Both the position numbers and the translations under genes were made by a program. Of a stretch of 64,000 nt of DNA, positions 50,608 to 59,424 are shown one piece after another; positions within the stretch are counted from its first letter, which is position 1, and each line of letters starts with the position of its first letter. The DNA lies in assembly GCF_012184385.1 (NCBI RefSeq), contig NZ_VSRL01000003.1, forward strand, positions 1 through 64,000, written 5' to 3'. The notes under the pieces are model-generated. The model worked only from the letters and a program-made list of their open reading frames with translations, had not been told where the DNA came from and did not search any database. The DNA is from Lentzea indica. GTDB lineage: Bacteria; Actinomycetota; Actinomycetes; Mycobacteriales; Pseudonocardiaceae.

Positions 50608-50962
50608 CTCTCGATCCTGTCACGACTCCGCCTCTGCTCGCGTCCCTAGGCTCTTCCCAGGAGGCGTGCGACGAAGTTAACGATCGGTAACCGGGACAAT
50701 GACGTCCGGTAATCGGACGGCCTAGTCGGAGGGCAAAAGGTCGAACCTCCGACTGTTGTCGCTGATCAGAACGTTGACTCGTGTGTTACGAAGTGGGACG
50801 GGTCTCACCAACACGGGTGGGGCCGTGTCAGGATGTGGTCGTAAGCCACCGTCACCGTCGACGGCTGCCTCCGGCCCCACAGGGTTGGCGGCGACCGCCG
50901 GCGTCGCCGCACGAGATCGTCACGAGCGATCAGGCGGTCGGAGAAGACAGAGGAGAAGGCGC
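50608..50962 (+). promoter_or_regulatory. Promoter/leader of the 2-oxoacid dehydrogenase operon
   Basis: This 355-base gap holds GTTAACGATCGGTAAC (50676-50691), palindromic except for one pair, and a 9-bp inverted repeat AGTCGGAGG/CCTCCGACT (50724-50732 and 50746-50754) that would form an RNA hairpin. A TTGACT at about 50772-50777 could be a -35 box. AGGAG at 50951-50955 is the E1 alpha ribosome-binding site. No small gene is recognised. Confidence 0.45.
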
Positions 50963-52159
50963 ATGTCGTCCCCTGAGCAATGGACGCACCCTGAGCCGGA
51001 CGCAGCGCCGGCCGCCACTGCCGCAAAACCGACAGCGGAACAGGTGATCGCAGGCTTGCGAGCAACAGACGAGGGCGGCGCCGACCTGGTGCAGCTCCTC
51101 ACCCCCGAGGGTGAGCGGGTGTCGCACCCCGACTTCGACATCGACATCTCGGCGGAGGAGCTGCGCGGCCTGTACCGCGACATGGTCCTGATCCGCCGGG
51201 TCGACCGCGAGGCGAACGCGTTGCAGCGCAAGGGCCAGCTCGGCATCTGGGTGCCGCTGCTCGGCCAGGAGGCTGCGCAGATCGGCGCCGGCCGCGCGAT
51301 GCGTCCGACCGACATGGCGTTCCCGAGCTACCGCGAGCACGGCATCGCGTGGACCCGCGGCATCAACCCGACGGAGCTGCTGGGCATCTTCCGCGGCACC
51401 GACCAGGGCACGTGGGACCCGGTCGAGAAGCGCTTCCACCCGTACACGATCGTCATCGGCAACCAGGTCCTCAACGCGGCCGGGTACGCGATGGGCCAGA
51501 AGTTCGACGGCAAGGTCGGCGACGACGACGGCGAAGCCACCATGTGCTTCTTCGGCGATGGCGCGACCTCGCAGGGTGACGTGCACGAGGGCTTCGTCTG
51601 GGCGGCCGTGTACGACGCGCCGCTGGTCTTCTTCTGCCAGAACAACCAGTGGGCCATCTCCGAGCCCACCGAGCGCCAGTCGCGCCTGCCGCTGTACCAG
51701 CGCGCCCGCGGCTACGGCTTCCCCGGCATCCGCGTCGACGGCAACGACGTGCTGGCCACGCTTGCCGTCACGCGCTGGGCGCTGGAGGAGTGCCGCCACG
51801 GCAACGGCCCGATCCTGATCGAGGCGTTCACCTACCGGATGGACGCGCACACCACCTCCGACGACCCGACCCGCTACCGGCTGTCGGACGAGCTGGAGCT
51901 GTGGAAGCTCAAGGACCCGATCGAGCGGGTCAAGGTCTACCTGGTCAAGCAGCAGTGGGCGGACCAGGCGTTCTTCGCCGAGGTCGAGGCCGACGCCGAC
52001 GCGCTGGGCGAGGAGCTGCGCGAGTTCTGCACGAACATGCCGGACCCGCCGGCCGAACGGATCTTCAGCAACGTGTACGCGGAGGGGAACCCCAACCTCG
52101 AAGCGCAGCGCGACGAATTCCTCGACTACGTCTCGGGTTTTGCTGGAGGTGAGCACTGA
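50963..52159 (+). CDS. 2-oxoacid dehydrogenase E1 component, alpha subunit (branched-chain or pyruvate type)
   Basis: 398 residues from ATG 50963. Thiamine diphosphate binding is shown by FFGDGATSQGDVHEGFVWAA...NNQWAIS; HTTSDDPTRYR holds the phosphorylation-loop-like segment. With the beta subunit it decarboxylates a 2-oxoacid and passes the acyl group to the E2 lipoyl domain. The layout E1 alpha, E1 beta, E2 without E3 resembles mycobacterial bkdABC, so branched-chain 2-oxoacids are the likelier substrate. The stop overlaps the E1 beta start (TGATG). Confidence 0.92.
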   Translation: MSSPEQWTHPEPDAAPAATAAKPTAEQVIAGLRATDEGGADLVQLLTPEGERVSHPDFDIDISAEELRGLYRDMVLIRRVDREANALQRKGQLGIWVPLLGQEAAQIGAGRAMRPTDMAFPSYREHGIAWTRGINPTELLGIFRGTDQGTWDPVEKRFHPYTIVIGNQVLNAAGYAMGQKFDGKVGDDDGEATMCFFGDGATSQGDVHEGFVWAAVYDAPLVFFCQNNQWAISEPTERQSRLPLYQRARGYGFPGIRVDGNDVLATLAVTRWALEECRHGNGPILIEAFTYRMDAHTTSDDPTRYRLSDELELWKLKDPIERVKVYLVKQQWADQAFFAEVEADADALGEELREFCTNMPDPPAERIFSNVYAEGNPNLEAQRDEFLDYVSGFAGGEH

Positions 52160-53183
52160 TGGCTGCTCCGACCATGGATCGTTCCACGACCGCTGCCCCG
52201 GCCACCCCGGTGCAGACGCTCACGATCTCCAAGGCGCTCAACATGGGCCTGCGGGCGGCCATGGAGGCCAACCCCAAGGTCATCATGATGGGCGAGGACA
52301 TCGGCAAGCTCGGCGGTGTCTTCCGGATCACCGATGGTCTGCAGAAGGACTTCGGTGAGCAGCGCGTGCTCGACACGCCGCTCGCGGAGTCCGGCATCAT
52401 CGGCACGGCCGTCGGCCTCGCGATCCGCGGCTACCGCCCGGTCTGCGAGATCCAGTTCGACGGCTTCATCTTCCCCGGCTTCGACCAGATCGTGTCGCAG
52501 GTCGCGAAGCTGCACTACCGCACGCAGGGCAAGATCAAGATGCCCATCGTGATCCGCGTGCCGTTCGGTGGCGGCATCGGTGCCGTCGAGCACCACTCGG
52601 AGTCGCCCGAGTCGTACTTCGCGCACACCGCCGGCCTCAAGGTCGTCTCGTGCTCGAACCCTGCCGACGCGTACTGGATGATCCAGCAGGCGATCGACTG
52701 CGACGACCCGGTGCTGTTCTTCGAGCCCAAGCGCCGTTACTACGAGAAGGGCGAGTCGACACCACGGCCCAGCCGGGCCCGCTGTTCCAGTCGCGGGTTC
52801 TGCGCACCGGCACGGACGCGACGTTGGTCGCGTACGGCCCGATGGTGCGCACTGCCATCGACGCTGCCAACGCGGCCGCGGAGGACGGGACCTCGCTGGA
52901 GGTCATCGACCTGCGCACGCTGTCGCCGCTGGACCTGGCGCCCGTGTTCGAGTCGGTGCGCCGCACCGGCCGTCTGGTCGTCGTGTCCGAGGCGCCGTCC
53001 GAGTCCTCGATCGCCAGCGAGATTGCAGCCAAGGTCCAGCAGGAGTGCTTCTACTCGCTGCAGGCACCGGTGCTGCGGGTGACCGGCTTCGACACCCCGT
53101 ACCCGCCGTCGAAGCTCGAGGAGGAGTTCCTCCCCGACCTCGACCGGGTGCTGCACGCCGTCGACCGCTCTCTCGCCTGGTAA
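52159..53183 (+). pseudogene. 2-oxoacid dehydrogenase E1 component, beta subunit, frameshifted
   Basis: The N-terminal ~198 codons, from ATG 52159, are a normal E1 beta (MGLRAAMEANPKVIMMGEDI, HHSESPESYFAHTAGLKVV, VLFFEPKRRYYEKGE). At 52750-52757 the frame changes; the C-terminal half continues in another frame as VDTTAQPGPLFQSRVLRTGT through ILYSLQAPVL-like sequence to VLHAVDRSLAW. GGCGAGTCGAC read as GGCGAGGTCGAC restores a full-length protein of about 341 residues. One missing G in an otherwise perfect gene of a central operon points to consensus error, though a real mutation cannot be excluded. Confidence 0.88.
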
Positions 53184-53197
53184 GGGGAACTCCGGAA

Positions 53198-54592
53198 ATG
53201 CCGCAGTACAAGCAATTCCCCCTGCCGGACACGGCTGAGGGGCTGACAGAGGCCGAGATCCTCACCTGGCACGTCAAGCCGGGTGACACCGTCACGGTCA
53301 ACCAGATCATCGTCGAGATCGAGACGGCCAAGGCCGCCGTCGAGCTGCCGTGCCCGTGGGCCGGCGTGGTGACCGAGCTGCTCGCGGAGCCCGGTCAGAC
53401 CGTCGAGGTGGGCGTCCCGATCATCACGATCGACACCGACCCCGGTGGCGCGGCCGCACCTGCTCCCGTCACCCCGGCCGCTGCCGAGTCCAACGGCACC
53501 TCGTCCGGCAAGATCGGCGAGGAGATGCCGGGCGGGCGCATCGCGACGCTCGTCGGCTACGGCCCGAAGTCCGGTGCCGCCAAGCGCCGTGCGCGCAAGG
53601 ACGCTCCGGCCGTCGCCAAGGCCGCCGCGGCTTCGATCACGCCGGCCGCTCCGGTCGTGCGGGCTCAGGAACCCGTTGCGGCGCCTGTCGCTGCGCCGGC
53701 TCCGGTGCAGGCGCCGGGTGGTTACGTGCCGCTGGCCAAGCCGCCGGTCCGCAAGCTGGCCAAGGACCTCGGCGTCGACCTGTACGCGCTCACGGGCTCC
53801 GGCCCGGACGGCGTGATCACGCGCGAGGACGTCGAAAGCGCCGTCTCCGCACCGGCTCCCGCCGCCGCTGCCCCGTCCTTTGTGGACAACGGCAGCCGCG
53901 AGCGCAGGGTGCCGATCAAGGGCGTCCGCAAGGCGACCGCGCAGGCGATGGTGGACAGCGCGTTCACCGCGCCGCACGTCACCGAGTTCCTGACGGTTGA
54001 CGTGACGCCGATGATGGACCTGCGCGCGCGCCTGAAGAACGCGCCGGAGTTCCGTGGCGTGAAGCTGACGCCGCTGGCGTTCTGCGCCAAGGCGGTCATC
54101 CTCGCCGCGCGCCGCACGCCCGACGTCAACGCGACGTGGGACGCCGCCGCGAACGAGATCGTCTACAAGGACTACGTCCACCTGGGCATCGCGGCCGCCA
54201 CGCCGCGCGGCCTGGTGGTCCCGAAGGTCCGCGACGCCGACCGGATGTCGTTGAAGGAACTGGCGATCGCGCTCGACGAGCTCGCCACCGTCGCCCGTGA
54301 CGGCAAGACCGCCCCTGCCGACATGATGAACGGCACCATCACGATCACCAACGTCGGCGTCTTCGGCGTCGACACCGGCACGCCGATCCTCAACCCCGGC
54401 GAGTCCGCGATTCTCGCCCTGGGCGCGATCCGCGACATGCCGTGGGTGGTCGACGGCGAGATCAAGATTCGCAAGATCTGCCAGCTCGCGCTCTCCTTCG
54501 ACCACCGCGTGGTCGACGGTCAGCAGGGCTCGCAGTTCCTGGCCGACGTCGGCGCGTTGCTCGCCGAGCCCGGCATCGCGATGACCTACTGA
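53198..54592 (+). CDS. Dihydrolipoamide acyltransferase (E2) of a 2-oxoacid dehydrogenase complex
   Basis: 464 residues from ATG 53198 (AAGGGGAA upstream). One lipoyl domain with lipoyl-Lys45 in IETAKAA; an Ala/Pro linker; a peripheral-subunit-binding domain (PVRKLAKDLGVDLYALTGSG); and the catalytic domain ending in LSFDHRVVDGQQ, with active His near 436. It transfers the acyl group from E1 to CoA in the cytoplasm. It ends the operon, followed by a terminator; no E3 is encoded here. Confidence 0.93.
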   Translation: MPQYKQFPLPDTAEGLTEAEILTWHVKPGDTVTVNQIIVEIETAKAAVELPCPWAGVVTELLAEPGQTVEVGVPIITIDTDPGGAAAPAPVTPAAAESNGTSSGKIGEEMPGGRIATLVGYGPKSGAAKRRARKDAPAVAKAAAASITPAAPVVRAQEPVAAPVAAPAPVQAPGGYVPLAKPPVRKLAKDLGVDLYALTGSGPDGVITREDVESAVSAPAPAAAAPSFVDNGSRERRVPIKGVRKATAQAMVDSAFTAPHVTEFLTVDVTPMMDLRARLKNAPEFRGVKLTPLAFCAKAVILAARRTPDVNATWDAAANEIVYKDYVHLGIAAATPRGLVVPKVRDADRMSLKELAIALDELATVARDGKTAPADMMNGTITITNVGVFGVDTGTPILNPGESAILALGAIRDMPWVVDGEIKIRKICQLALSFDHRVVDGQQGSQFLADVGALLAEPGIAMTY

Positions 54593-54607
54593 GGCAGCTC
54601 GGTATGT

Positions 54608-54642
54608 GAGGGCCCGCGGACGTCTGTCCGCGGGCCCTTTCG
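54608..54642 (+). terminator. Intrinsic terminator of the dehydrogenase operon
   Basis: GGGCCCGCGGAC pairs perfectly with GTCCGCGGGCCC over a 4-base loop, followed by TTTCGTT. Confidence 0.9.
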
Positions 54643-54686
54643 TTCGACGCATGTGTGTCAACGCTCGAACTGAGGGGACGCACACA

Positions 54687-56186
54687 ATGCGCAAGCGACT
54701 GTCTTTGTTGATGACCGCGGGTCTGCTTCTGGGCCTGACCGAGGTGGCGCAGGCCGGCGAGACCGGCTTGGTGCGGACCGATGCCGGCCCCGTGCGCGGC
54801 ACCGTTCTTGCTGATCACCAGCTGTACCAGGGGATTCCGTACGCGGCGCCGCCGGTGGGCGAGCTGCGGTGGCGCTCGCCGCGGCCGGTCACGCCGTGGA
54901 CCACGCCCCGTGACGCCACCAAGCCAGGCCCGGCCTGCGCTCAGGCGGCCGGTGCGGGTTCGCCGAGCAGCACCGAGGACTGCCTGTACCTCAACGTGAC
55001 CACGCCTTCGCGGCACGGGCGCAAGCCGGTCATGGTGTACATCCACGGCGGCGGCAACAGCTACCTGTCCGGCGAAGGGTTCGGCGCGCGGCGTCTGGCC
55101 GTGCAGGGCGACGTGGTGGTCGTGACGATCAACTACCGGTTGGGCTTCTTCGGCTTCTTCGGGCATCCGGACCTGCCCGACTCGGGCGCGTACGGCATCG
55201 AGGACCAGCAGGCCGCCCTGCGATGGGTGCAGCGCAACGCCGCCGCGTTCGGCGGGGATCCGCGCAACGTCACCGTTTTCGGCGAGTCCGGCGGTGCGTT
55301 CGACGTGTGTGCGCACGTGACGTCGCCGCTGTCACGCGGGCTGTTCCAGAAAGCCATCGCACAGAGCGGAGGCTGCTCCACGACGTGGGGTGCCAACGGC
55401 GTGATCCACACCAAGCCCGCTGGTGCCCCGTGGATCACGAATTCCGCGGCCCGGTCCGATGCTGTCGCTGTCTCGGCTCAGCTCGGCTGCTCGGACGTCG
55501 CGTGCCTGCGTTCGTTGCCCGCAACGGCTTTCACCGCCATCGACCGGGGCGCGACCCCGGTGGTGATCGGCAACAGCGTGCTGCCGATGCACCCCGCCGA
55601 CGCGTTGCGGTCCGGTCGCTTCAACCGCGTCCCGGTGATCTGGGGCAACACCCGTGACGAGGGCAGGCTGACGTCGGCGACCGTGCCGGAGCCGTTCGAC
55701 TACCGGGGTTTGCTGGAGCAGTCGTTCGGTGCGGAGAAGGCAGCGAAGATCATCGCTGAGTACCCGGCGGGCGAGTCTGCACGTGTTGCCTATGGTGCTG
55801 TGCTCACGGACGGCGTGTGGGCGTGCAATCAGCTCGCCGATGATCGGCTGCTCTCCCGCTTCACGCCGACGTACGGCTACGAGTTCGCCGACCGCACCGC
55901 GCCGCTCGGATGGTTCAAGGACCTCTTCCCCAAGGGCTTCCCGCCCGGCGCCTGGCACTCGTCCGAGCTCGCCTACCTGTTCGACGTCCCGACGTTTGAC
56001 CTCGACCTGGCCCAGCAGCGGCTCGCGGCGACGATGATCCGCGACTGGACGACGTTCGCCCGCACCGGCAAGCCCGGCTGGGCGCGGTTCTCCACGGGCA
56101 ACGTGCAGGAGTACGCGCTGGGGCGTGTCGGCCAGATCAACGCTCTGACCAGGCACAACTGCTCGTTCTGGAACTCGATCGGTTAA
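54687..56186 (+). CDS. Secreted type B carboxylesterase
   Basis: 499 residues from ATG 54687 (GAGGGGA 8 bases upstream). A signal peptide ends near AQAGE. The catalytic Ser is in TVFGESGGAFD, the oxyanion hole in YIHGGGNSYLSG, acid in TRDEGRL and His in GAWHSSELAYLF. Family members hydrolyse esters of xenobiotics or lipids; this one acts outside the cell. Its own terminator is not evident. The following MerR promoter begins 7 bases after the stop, which leaves very little room. Confidence 0.92.
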   Translation: MRKRLSLLMTAGLLLGLTEVAQAGETGLVRTDAGPVRGTVLADHQLYQGIPYAAPPVGELRWRSPRPVTPWTTPRDATKPGPACAQAAGAGSPSSTEDCLYLNVTTPSRHGRKPVMVYIHGGGNSYLSGEGFGARRLAVQGDVVVVTINYRLGFFGFFGHPDLPDSGAYGIEDQQAALRWVQRNAAAFGGDPRNVTVFGESGGAFDVCAHVTSPLSRGLFQKAIAQSGGCSTTWGANGVIHTKPAGAPWITNSAARSDAVAVSAQLGCSDVACLRSLPATAFTAIDRGATPVVIGNSVLPMHPADALRSGRFNRVPVIWGNTRDEGRLTSATVPEPFDYRGLLEQSFGAEKAAKIIAEYPAGESARVAYGAVLTDGVWACNQLADDRLLSRFTPTYGYEFADRTAPLGWFKDLFPKGFPPGAWHSSELAYLFDVPTFDLDLAQQRLAATMIRDWTTFARTGKPGWARFSTGNVQEYALGRVGQINALTRHNCSFWNSIG

Positions 56187-56192
56187 TCGGGT

Positions 56193-56223
56193 TTGACTCT
56201 CCAGTCACTGGAGGGTTCAGAGT
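56193..56223 (+). promoter_or_regulatory. MerR-type promoter with 19-bp spacer and embedded palindrome
   Basis: TTGACT (56193-56198) and CAGAGT (56218-56223) are 19 bases apart, and the spacer contains the perfect dyad CTCCAGT-C-ACTGGAG (56199-56213). An over-long spacer with a palindrome inside is the hallmark of MerR-controlled promoters. The start of transcription would fall at about the GTG of the regulator, giving a leaderless message. Confidence 0.8.
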
Positions 56224-56230
56224 TGTCCCC

Positions 56231-57151
56231 GTGACGCGCTACCAGATCGGCGAGCTGGCCAGGATGACCGGCCTCACCGTCAGAACGATCCGGTTCTACT
56301 CCGACCAGGGCCTCATTCCGCCCACCTCCAGAACGGTCGGCGGCTACCGGACGTACGACGGTGAGGCGGTCGCCAAGCTCAAGCTCGTCCGCACGCTGAG
56401 AGATCTCGGTGTCGACCTGCCGACAGCCGGGCGGATTCTCGCCCGCGAGGTGACGGTGACCGACGTGGCGCGTGCTCACGCAGAAGCGATCGACGCGCAG
56501 ATGAAGACGTTGCGGCTGCGCCGTGCCGTCCTGCGCGCCGTCGCCAAAGGAGGGGAGATGGAACTGATGAACGAGTTGGCACGCATGTCGGACGAGGAGC
56601 GCCAGCGGATCCTCGACGACTTCTTCGAGGAGGTGTTCGGGCCCTACGAGCTGGATCCGCAGTTCGAGCAGCACATGCGATCCGTGCGGATCGAGCTGCC
56701 GGACGACCCGACGACCGAGCAGCTGGAGGCGTGGGTCGAGCTCGCGAAGCTCGTGCAGGACCCGGACTTCCGCGCGTCGGTCAAGCGGATGTCCCAGCAG
56801 CACGAGGAACGCCGCCGTGACGGCGCGGACATGAGCCCGCCGGCCGACAACCAGATGGAGGCGTTCAACTTCGCGATCGCCCAGGCGCGCGAGGCTCTCG
56901 AAGCCGGGATCACGCCGGAGTCGGATGCTGCTCGCGAGATCGTGAACCGCGTGAACGCCAACTGGGCGGAGGCGCTGGGCGTGCCGAACGACGAACGCGT
57001 CGTCGAGCGGCTGCGCACGTTCTCCGACTTCGCGGACCCGCGTGCCGAGCGGTACTGGGTCCTGATCGCGAAGATCAACGGCTGGCCGGCCATGCCGGAC
57101 CACTCGCGGGAGCGCGCCTGGCTGCGCGCTGCCGGACAGCCGCTGGGCTAG
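56231..57151 (+). CDS. MerR-family regulator (large effector domain)
   Basis: 306 residues. The N-terminal winged helix MTRYQIGELARMTGLTVRTI and RFYSDQGLIPP is typical of MerR; a dimerisation helix follows, then about 200 residues of helical effector domain (DEERQRILDDFFEEVFGPYE, NANWAEALGVPNDERV), longer than metal-sensing MerR and lacking a Cys cluster, so a small organic ligand is more likely. GTG 56231 lies directly after its own MerR-type promoter, so it autoregulates. Confidence 0.9.
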   Translation: MTRYQIGELARMTGLTVRTIRFYSDQGLIPPTSRTVGGYRTYDGEAVAKLKLVRTLRDLGVDLPTAGRILAREVTVTDVARAHAEAIDAQMKTLRLRRAVLRAVAKGGEMELMNELARMSDEERQRILDDFFEEVFGPYELDPQFEQHMRSVRIELPDDPTTEQLEAWVELAKLVQDPDFRASVKRMSQQHEERRRDGADMSPPADNQMEAFNFAIAQAREALEAGITPESDAAREIVNRVNANWAEALGVPNDERVVERLRTFSDFADPRAERYWVLIAKINGWPAMPDHSRERAWLRAAGQPLG

Positions 57152-57171
57152 ATCACACCCCGCGGTGAACG

Positions 57172-57199
57172 GGAACCAGCTGGGCGCCCAGCTCGTTCC
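57172..57199. promoter_or_regulatory. Long palindrome upstream of the 108-aa gene
   Basis: GGAAC-c-AGCTGGGCGCCCAGCT-c-GTTCC: a perfect 16-bp core (57178-57193) with matching 5-bp outer arms. With no loop it suits a protein-binding dyad more than a terminator. It lies between the MerR gene and the next start. Confidence 0.5.
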
Positions 57200-57222
57200 T
57201 GTAGCAACGAAGGGGGATCGTC

Positions 57223-57549
57223 ATGTCTGCTCTGTTCGAACTGCTCGGGGGAGTTCTCGGGGAGGCCTTCGGCCCCACCGGAGAAGATCATTCACGTGGC
57301 GACGGCGACGTCTTCCTGGACGGCCGCTGGCAGGAGGGCGAGCTGTTCTTCGGCCCCACGAAGATCGTCTGGGACGAGCGGATCATCTTCAGCAACGACG
57401 AGGGCCGGGTCGAGCAGATCATCGACCAGGACCCGCCGCACCCGAACTTCGTCGTGCTGCACTTCCGCCGCGCCGAGGACGTCGTGCTGCTCGCCGTGCA
57501 CCGCCGCGAGCTCAAGCGCGTGGGCGCGGTCCTGAAGCTGCCTCTCTAA
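57223..57549 (+). CDS. Conserved hypothetical protein, 108 aa
   Basis: A soluble protein of mostly beta strands (LFFGPTKIVWDERIIFSND, NFVVLHFRRAEDVVLLAVH) with an acidic N-terminal part. A G-rich run (AAGGGGG) precedes ATG 57223. No family is recognised. It overlaps the end of the convergent membrane-protein gene by 4 bases. Confidence 0.7.
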   Translation: MSALFELLGGVLGEAFGPTGEDHSRGDGDVFLDGRWQEGELFFGPTKIVWDERIIFSNDEGRVEQIIDQDPPHPNFVVLHFRRAEDVVLLAVHRRELKRVGAVLKLPL

Positions 57550-58007
57550 CCGGTCTCCCTGATCCTCACCGCCACCGCGCTGAACGCGACCCCGCCGGCC
57601 GCGATGGCCATCGCGGCCGCGCAGAACGCCCGCTGGTTCGCCGCCTGAGCAGCGAGGTACTGCTCCTCGGTCAGCACCCGCACGACCTTGCGCTGCGACG
57701 TCGTGTACTGCCCGTTCTCGTACTTCAGGTTGCCCGCGGTGGCTCCGCTCGCCAGCGTGACCAGCGCGATGATCCACCCGCCGTAGAACCCGATGGCGGC
57801 CAGGATGATCGCCCGCGACGGCAACGCCTCTTTGAGCAACCGGAACAGACCCTTGAGCCCGTTGGCGCGCAAGGGACCTCGCGCGGTCTTGACGAGCAGC
57901 AGCACGAACACCGCGATCGTCAGCGCGATGGCGACCACGGCCATCCACGTGGGCAGCAGCGGTGCGCCCGGCAGCACCGTCGACACCACCACGAGCGCGT
58001 CGATCAC
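57546..58007 (-). CDS. Hypothetical membrane protein, 153 aa
   Basis: Three to four hydrophobic segments (WMAVVAIALTIAVFVLLLV, AIILAAIGFYGGWIIALVTL, AFCAAAMAIAAGGVAFSAV) with a soluble loop containing NLKYENGQYTTSQRKVVRVL. GTG 58007 is the start. No family is recognised. It lies 138 bases downstream of the nuclease gene on the same strand; that gap shows nothing else. Confidence 0.7.
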   Translation of the reverse strand: MIDALVVVSTVLPGAPLLPTWMAVVAIALTIAVFVLLLVKTARGPLRANGLKGLFRLLKEALPSRAIILAAIGFYGGWIIALVTLASGATAGNLKYENGQYTTSQRKVVRVLTEEQYLAAQAANQRAFCAAAMAIAAGGVAFSAVAVRIRETG

Positions 58008-58145
58008 GGCGATCCCGGCCGCGCCCGCTGCACGGGCAAGAGCTTCATGGCTCGGGAGGACAAGTCCAACCTGGACGTTTACCGAGCCATAACCACCGAC
58101 CGAGATGGTGTACGTGGCCCGCCGGGACAGGGGAACGGCGGGCCA

Positions 58146-58874
58146 TCACCTGAGCCCCTTCACGACGTTCCGCAGCTCGGCCTCTTTGCGGTACAACGTC
58201 GGCACCGCCTTGGTGACCTTCGCCAGCAACACCGTCTGGTCCACCGGCGCCACCGCGTCCCACGTCAGCCCGCCGGGCTTGGCCAGCTGGTCCACCAGCC
58301 CGATCGCGGTCCTGGCCGTGTCCGCCGCCACCGTCAGCTCGGTCTTGCCGGCCTTGAGCGGTTGCGCCTCGACCACGGCCGCGGCCTCGGTGATCGCCCG
58401 TACCTGCCCAGGCAACGTGCAGGGCACCTCAGGCGAATGCAGCCCCTTCTGCTTCTGCGCCGCCTCGGCGTTCGCCCCCTTGACCTGGCTGAGATGCCGG
58501 GCGTCGTTGACCGTGGGCACGGCCAGCCCGTCGGCGATCAGCGCGGCGTTGACCAGCTTTCCGTCCTGTGTGGACACAGCAGCGAACTGCCCTTCCTTCG
58601 CAACGGTGACAGGAGTTCCTTCCGGCAACAGCTCGCTCAGCCGCTTCCTGGCCTCCTCGTGCAGGCACTCGCCCGCAGCGGGCGCGTCAACGTTCACGAG
58701 CCTGATCACCGTGACGCGGTCACCCTCGCGCACCTCGACCGTCTCCGCGTCGATCACGCGCACGACATGGCTGAAAACGACCGGTCGCGGGCGGTCCGCG
58801 ACCGTCACGACGTAGGCACTGCTCGCGGCACCGGCCAGGACCCCGGCGGCCATGAGGTACACATTCGGGAGCAT
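58146..58874 (-). CDS. Membrane-anchored thermonuclease-like (SNase) protein
   Basis: 242 residues from ATG 58874 (GGGGG 7 bases upstream; the frame extends further without a site). An N-terminal helix (VYLMAAGVLAGAASSAYVV) anchors or exports it. The SNase fold is shown by VVRVIDAETVEVREGDRV, VNVDAPAAGECLHEEARKRL and NAALIADGLAV. Staphylococcal-type nucleases cut DNA and RNA with calcium; the catalytic Arg and Glu are not all certain here, so activity is tentative. The ~100 C-terminal residues are a helical extension of unknown role. Confidence 0.78.
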   Translation of the reverse strand: MLPNVYLMAAGVLAGAASSAYVVTVADRPRPVVFSHVVRVIDAETVEVREGDRVTVIRLVNVDAPAAGECLHEEARKRLSELLPEGTPVTVAKEGQFAAVSTQDGKLVNAALIADGLAVPTVNDARHLSQVKGANAEAAQKQKGLHSPEVPCTLPGQVRAITEAAAVVEAQPLKAGKTELTVAADTARTAIGLVDQLAKPGGLTWDAVAPVDQTVLLAKVTKAVPTLYRKEAELRNVVKGLR

Positions 58875-58988
58875 CTCGATTCCCCCTAACGCCGATCTGC
58901 TGGGCTGATCGGAGTAGTGGAATCCGGCGTTACTCCTCGCGTTCGCTGATTTACCGACGGCTAACCGACACGACCTACGTTCACGTAC

Positions 58989-59384
58989 GTGCTGATCAAA
59001 CTGGGAATCGTCACGACCGGCGTAGCCCTGCTTCTTGGGGGAACAGCGCAAGCAGCAGAGCCGACCCCGCCGACCTGCCCGAGCGCGGTGCAGATCGGCT
59101 CGACCGGTGTCGTCAAACGCGGCACCACGACCATGGCCACCATCACGCAGTTCGAGGGATGCGGCGCCAAGTACGGCCACATCCGCGTCCAGGCGTCGAA
59201 CCCGTTCCGCGCGTCGATCCGGCTCAGCGGCGGCGGCTCGTTCACGCCGCCCACGCAGGGCGCGCTCAACCAGCGTGACGTGTGGACGTCCAGCAAGGCG
59301 CTGAACGACAAGTGCACCGCGGCCGTCGGCACCGTGCAGATCGGCGAGGACGAGCTGACCGGGCGCAGCGGCCTGTCCTGCTGA
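58989..59384 (+). CDS. Small secreted hypothetical protein
   Basis: 131 residues from GTG 58989. A signal peptide (IKLGIVTTGVALLLGGTAQA) is followed by a compact, mostly beta mature domain with four Cys (TCPSAVQIG, FEGCGAKYG, NDKCTAAVG and the final SGLSC), which could form two disulfides. No family is recognised. It diverges from the nuclease gene by 114 bases. Confidence 0.72.
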   Translation: MLIKLGIVTTGVALLLGGTAQAAEPTPPTCPSAVQIGSTGVVKRGTTTMATITQFEGCGAKYGHIRVQASNPFRASIRLSGGGSFTPPTQGALNQRDVWTSSKALNDKCTAAVGTVQIGEDELTGRSGLSC

Positions 59385-59394
59385 TCGAACGGGA

Positions 59395-59418
59395 GCGGGC
59401 GGCCCGAAAGCCGCCCGC
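59395..59418. terminator. Bidirectional hairpin between convergent genes
   Basis: GCGGGCGGC and GCCGCCCGC form a perfect 9-bp stem with a 6-base loop (CCGAAA), centred between the stops of the secreted-protein gene and the acyl-CoA dehydrogenase gene. Confidence 0.7.
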
Positions 59419-59424
59419 CATCCC

